A stretch of DNA of 64,000 nucleotides, taken from positions 67,817 to 131,816 of the forward strand of contig NZ_LSLK01000088.1 in NCBI RefSeq assembly GCF_002257705.1. The letters run 5' to 3'. Numbering within the stretch: the stretch's first letter is position 1; each line of letters opens with the position of its first letter. Below, in pieces: positions 60,305 to 64,000 of the stretch. Under the pieces are notes generated by a model that saw only the letters and a program-made list of their open reading frames with translations, did not search any database and was not told where the DNA came from. Origin of the DNA: Sporomusa silvacetica DSM 10669. Lineage in GTDB: Bacteria; Bacillota; Negativicutes; Sporomusales; Sporomusaceae. Made by a program: the position numbers and the translations under genes.

Positions 60305-61339
60305 ATGACGGTTATCGCGCCAAGCTATGATAAAAATAGAACGAACCTTAGGGATGTTATACCGCTTGCAAGCCCATATACCGTCCAAATTGAACCTACG
60401 CGTATGTGTAATCTCAGATGCTTTTTCTGTATGCATCATAGCCGTGGTACAAGCAATGATCTTTTGAAAGAAAGCGGCTTCAAGCTTGCACATATGGATA
60501 TGGATTTATACGATAAAATTGTGCGTGATATCATGTGCTTTTCCGAACAACCGAAAATGATCAATTTTTGCGGAATCGGGGAACCGCTTATGAATCCGCG
60601 ATTTGGTGAGATGATTAGACGCATGCGAGCGGCTGGATACTCAGGACGTATCATCACCTACACAAACGGTGTGCTGTTGACACCGGCAGTTGTAGACGAG
60701 TTGACGAGCAGCGGCTTATCCGAGATTCGTATTTCTTTGAACGGCTTGACGGCGGAAAAGTACAAGCAGGTGACCGGGGTTAAATTAAGTATGGAGGAAT
60801 ACGTAGAAAATATACGTTACTTATATAAGCATAAAAAAGACACGAAAATATATATAAAAATAATAGAAAATCTGTTTGAACAGGACGACGACAGAGAAAA
60901 GTTTTACCAGATGTTCGGTGGCAGTTCTGATGTAATGTATGTGGAAAACATTATACAACTGCAGCGTCAAATGAAAGATTACGGCGGCATAACGGAAGAA
61001 AACTACAAGAATGTATTCAACGAACCGATGACGCGTGACTGGAAAACCTGTGCGTGCATGTTTTATCAAACGCATATAGACGCGGACGGCTATGTATTCT
61101 TTTGTGTATCGCTGGGTAATCCAAGTAAATACGCAATCGGCAACATCAAAGACGATTCTCTTGTTGAAATATGGAATGGCAGGAATCGCTTAAAATTGCT
61201 CTGCACGAACTTGCGTAACGGGTCGGATAGTATACCTATGTGCGTTAATTGCGAAGGAAAATACGATATCATTTCAGACGAAGAATATCTTGACGACAGC
61301 AGCGAAATGTTGCTTGACCGTCTGCCGGGTTGTGACTGA
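60305..61339 (+). CDS. Radical SAM/SPASM protein 3
   Basis: 344 residues from ATG 60305 (GGAGG 8 bases upstream; the longer frame from 60242 overlaps the glycosyltransferase). Cluster motif CNLRCFFC, INFCGIGEPLMN, IITYTNGVLL. SPASM part: CACMFYQTHIDADGYVFFC, EIWNGRNRLKLL and CVNC. It begins MTVIAPSYDKNRTNLRDVIP, almost the same as protein 4, so the pair are close paralogues. A substrate in the same glycan pathway is likely. Confidence 0.86.
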   Translation: MTVIAPSYDKNRTNLRDVIPLASPYTVQIEPTRMCNLRCFFCMHHSRGTSNDLLKESGFKLAHMDMDLYDKIVRDIMCFSEQPKMINFCGIGEPLMNPRFGEMIRRMRAAGYSGRIITYTNGVLLTPAVVDELTSSGLSEIRISLNGLTAEKYKQVTGVKLSMEEYVENIRYLYKHKKDTKIYIKIIENLFEQDDDREKFYQMFGGSSDVMYVENIIQLQRQMKDYGGITEENYKNVFNEPMTRDWKTCACMFYQTHIDADGYVFFCVSLGNPSKYAIGNIKDDSLVEIWNGRNRLKLLCTNLRNGSDSIPMCVNCEGKYDIISDEEYLDDSSEMLLDRLPGCD

Positions 61340-61364
61340 TTAAAATGAAAGGAGGGCTTTAACA

Positions 61365-62390
61365 ATGGCAATAATTCAGCCGAGCTTTGATAATAAGCGT
61401 CAGAATTTGCGAGATATTATTCCGCTGAGTGCTCCGTTCCACATAGGGATTGAACCGACACGATTTTGCAACTCTAAATGTTTTTTTTGTCAGCATTCAA
61501 CTAGAGGTGATGCGGATGACCTGTTTGTCAAAAAAGGACAGGCGATTCAGCATATGAACTTTGAGTTGTACAAGAAAATTATCAACGATATTATGGATTT
61601 TCCTGAGCAGCCGAAAAAAATACAGCTTGCGGGAATGGGTGAACCAATCCTCAATCCTGAATTGGGTAAGATGATAAGGTATCTCCGGTCTGCGGGCTTT
61701 ACCGGACGTATAAGCACATACACCAATGGCATGGCTTTAACACCGCAAATAGCCGACGAATTAGCCGACAGCGGTCTAACCAGCCTGCAAGTGTCGGTGT
61801 ACGGTATAATGGCAGAGGATTTCAAAAACCTTGCGGGCACTTCGGTTGATGTGGATCAGTATGTCGAAAACATTCGATATATGTTTGAACATAAAAAATC
61901 TGTCCAAATCCGCCTGAAAACAACGGATGACGTTGTGACGACAGAGGCCAAACGCAAAGCGTTTTTTGATATGTTTGATGGCGTTTGTGACCAGATATTC
62001 GTGGAACATATTATCAATATTCCCAACCAGATGGGAAGGGTACGAGTTAAAGCACGCAACATTACACAGTATAGCGAAAAAGTTGAAAGCTACCGCGCTA
62101 TATGTCCCTGGATGTTCTATCAATCGCATATCAATATCGATGGAGATGTGTTCTTTTGTGATATTCTTGCTAAGCCTAAAGAATATGCGATTGGCAATAT
62201 AAAAGACAGTTCGTTTGTAAGCATTTGGAATGGTGCACAGAGAAATGAATTGCTTTGCACGGGGTTAAAATGTGGTCAGAATACCATCACGCAGTGCATT
62301 GACTGCGATGACAGATTTTCTATGACTGCTCCCGAGGAGTACCTTGATGATTGCCGTGAAGAACTATTGGAGAGGTTGCAGCAACAATAG
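61365..62390 (+). CDS. Radical SAM/SPASM protein 4
   Basis: 341 residues (AAAGGAGGG upstream). Cluster motif CNSKCFFC, IQLAGMGEPILNP, ISTYTNGMAL. SPASM part: CPWMFYQSHINIDGDVFFCD, SIWNGAQRNELL and CIDC. It is the last intact member of the radical SAM set and is directly followed by a broken SDR gene. Confidence 0.86.
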   Translation: MAIIQPSFDNKRQNLRDIIPLSAPFHIGIEPTRFCNSKCFFCQHSTRGDADDLFVKKGQAIQHMNFELYKKIINDIMDFPEQPKKIQLAGMGEPILNPELGKMIRYLRSAGFTGRISTYTNGMALTPQIADELADSGLTSLQVSVYGIMAEDFKNLAGTSVDVDQYVENIRYMFEHKKSVQIRLKTTDDVVTTEAKRKAFFDMFDGVCDQIFVEHIINIPNQMGRVRVKARNITQYSEKVESYRAICPWMFYQSHINIDGDVFFCDILAKPKEYAIGNIKDSSFVSIWNGAQRNELLCTGLKCGQNTITQCIDCDDRFSMTAPEEYLDDCREELLERLQQQ

Positions 62391-62400
62391 ATGTGTATGA

Positions 62401-62619
62401 AGGCTGTATACGGCAACAAAACAGGCTCTCGAATCACTGTCTCGTTACTATACGCAAACAACGTCTATGCGGATGATTACATTAAAACTGCTTGATACTT
62501 ATGGGCCTAACGATCCTCGGCCCAAACTATTTTCCCTACTGAACCGGATTGCGCAGACGGGTGAAACGTTAGATATGTCCGGAGGGCAGATGGTCGATGG
62601 CGTAGATGGAACGGGTTGA
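62401..62619 (+). pseudogene. Internal fragment of the SDR gene at 52305-53192
   Basis: The frame reads LYTATKQALESLSRYY, MRMITLKLLDTYGPNDPRPK and LFSLLNRIAQTGETLDM, which line up with LYAATKQAFETLAAYY, KMITLKLLDTYGPNDPRPK and LFTLFKRVSSSGEWLKM of the intact gene (about residues 139-191). A TGA precedes it and the match ends near 62590; both ends of the gene are missing. It begins 11 bases after the radical SAM stop codon. It marks a past duplication or recombination in the island. Confidence 0.85.
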
Positions 62620-62809
62620 CTTGTTATTACGAAACAAACTGGTGAGGAGAATGCAGGTTTGTTAGTCTGAAAAATTTTTTTAGCAGCTGTGCTAGATGAA
62701 GCAGGATTTCGATCATCTGGACCGATTACAGTCGCAATAATAACCCCTGTACTTCAGTGTCGGGTAGTTGATTCAGTCGGGATTAATTTAAACCAATGGA
62801 GAAAATTTT

Positions 62810-63823
62810 ATGATTGTAAATTTTAATATAAATCCACAAAAGATAAAAGAAACCAGTATTGTTACTGTAAATTATGACAATGTGCAGCAGTTCCCATTAA
62901 TGGTTATAGGACTTGACAGTTATATAGTCTCATCTGAGATTCAAAGCGGCATTAATTTTGATAAAGAACACCTCGCACACAATTTACAGATTGGTAAATA
63001 CTGTTCTCTTGCAGACAAGATTAAATTTATGATTGGGCTTAACCATGATTATAAAAGCATAACAACAGGAGTATGCAGTTTTTTAGATGGTGCAGTAAGA
63101 CCTTGGCGAATCAAGCAAAAAAATCAAATCATTATTCAGAGCGATGTTTGGATAGGTAGCGGTGCAACGATTATGAGTGGGGTTACTATCCGTAATGGAG
63201 CTGTTGTTGCGGCAGGCTCACATGTTACAAAAGATGTACCAGCTTATGCGATAGTGGGGGGGAATCCGGCCAAAATAATTAACTATCGTTTTGATGAACA
63301 GCAAATTAAAAAGTTGTTAAAAATATCCTGGTGGAACTGGGATATTAAAAAACTTACAGACAACAAAATGTTTTTTTCAAAAAGCATTGATGAATTTATT
63401 GATAAATTCTATGAAAAGTCTTTGCATGAACAAATTATGGACCTTCCCTATAAGCAGGAAAAACCGATTTGCCTGTTTTTTCCTGATTTTAATGAAAATT
63501 ACCCGGTTACAGAATATGTTGTTAAAAGTTATTGTGATCACTACGGTGATAACGGAGAAGTTGTATTGTTCATGTATTTACAGTCTAATAATGTTGAAGA
63601 AATTATAAATAAAATAAATTGTATATTGAAAAAATACAATTGTGATCAAAACGATAATATTGTATTGTTGAATATTAATAATTTACCTAATGAAAAACCT
63701 CTTTTTAAGATCTCCGACTATTATATTACAACACGCGCCAAAGAGACCGTTTTAAGAACATGTTATGCAGATGAATTTGGGGTAGAGGTTCTTTCTGGTG
63801 TTGATCGGCCAGTGTTTGGTTGA
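62810..63823 (+). CDS. Left-handed beta-helix acetyltransferase with an uncharacterised C-terminal domain
   Basis: 337 residues (GGAGA upstream of ATG). The hexapeptide region is LQIGKYCSLADKIKFMIGLN, HDYKSITTGV with the catalytic-type His, then IQSDVWIGSGATIMSGVTIR and GAVVAAGSHVTKDVPAYAIV, GGNPAKI. This is the CatB/Vat xenobiotic-acetyltransferase-like branch, which in sugar loci usually acetylates sugars. Residues ~205-337 (ICLFFPDFNENYPVTEYVVK onward) form an extra domain I do not recognise. The following 177 bases to the window end hold no gene I can support. Confidence 0.8.
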   Translation: MIVNFNINPQKIKETSIVTVNYDNVQQFPLMVIGLDSYIVSSEIQSGINFDKEHLAHNLQIGKYCSLADKIKFMIGLNHDYKSITTGVCSFLDGAVRPWRIKQKNQIIIQSDVWIGSGATIMSGVTIRNGAVVAAGSHVTKDVPAYAIVGGNPAKIINYRFDEQQIKKLLKISWWNWDIKKLTDNKMFFSKSIDEFIDKFYEKSLHEQIMDLPYKQEKPICLFFPDFNENYPVTEYVVKSYCDHYGDNGEVVLFMYLQSNNVEEIINKINCILKKYNCDQNDNIVLLNINNLPNEKPLFKISDYYITTRAKETVLRTCYADEFGVEVLSGVDRPVFG

Positions 63824-64000
63824 GCTTTTGCAAATTTGAAAACTCTTGACTAAAAGATAAGGTGACGGCAGACCAATGTCATAAAGCTTAACTTACATAA
63901 TTTTACACGGAACGTTTTTTGTTAATCGGATATTTATTTTTTCTTGAAGGCTCTCTTCGAGGAAAGCTCCTGTCTGGTCGTACGGGGACAAGATTCTTGG

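Overview
The window comes from a diderm, probably motile and spore-forming, Firmicute of the Negativicutes, most likely Sporomusaceae. Low-GC Firmicute-style genes with strong AGGAGG ribosome-binding sites sit beside outer-membrane components: two TolC-family channels and an OmpM-type porin with an S-layer-homology domain. A futalosine menaquinone operon, a MetF/MetV-type methylenetetrahydrofolate reductase and a full set of hook-filament genes also fit. This assignment rests on gene content only; no search was run.

Layout. 1-2.3 kb: a GNAT/cyclic-nucleotide-binding fusion, a DUF190 protein, a tandem structured repeat and a small exported protein. 2.4-8.9 kb: an OmpR-type two-component system followed by a TolC / membrane-fusion / MacB-type ABC efflux operon. 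8.9-14.1 kb (minus strand): a secreted hypothetical protein, the mqnE-mqnA-mqnC-nucleosidase operon and an AlkD-like repair protein. 14.3-18.7 kb: tRNA-Val(CAC), a tyrosine-recombinase remnant, an SLH porin, a TetR/zinc-ribbon pair, a Fic protein and a displaced 3' half of the same tRNA, which together look like a decayed integrative element. 18.8-22.4 kb: a MarR-controlled Fsr-like exporter, a methylenetetrahydrofolate reductase and a DUF1540 peptide. 22.5-29.2 kb: a second two-component system, divergent from a second, paralogous TolC/ABC efflux operon.

29.5-43.9 kb is a flagellar late-gene region: flgD, flgE, two flgK paralogues, flgL, fliD, an export-chaperone-like gene, fliS and csrA, then two minus-strand genes and a flagellin gene with an unusual leader. 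Several of these structural proteins carry large Thr/Ser/Ala-rich repeat insertions, one of which is shared between the hook and the cap protein.

44-63.8 kb is a probable surface or flagellin glycosylation island. It has two tandem TPR-glycosyltransferases, four SPASM-type radical SAM proteins, two B12-binding radical SAM proteins, a CDP-6-deoxyhexose pathway (rfbF, rfbG, a reductase-like SDR and a 3,5-epimerase), further glycosyltransferases and an acetyltransferase. Two SDR gene remnants lie within it. Six radical SAM enzymes in about 14 kb of sugar genes, beside the flagellin, is the best candidate here for an undescribed system: radical-based remodelling or C-methylation of a flagellar or surface glycan. 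That role is inferred from context, not shown by the sequence.
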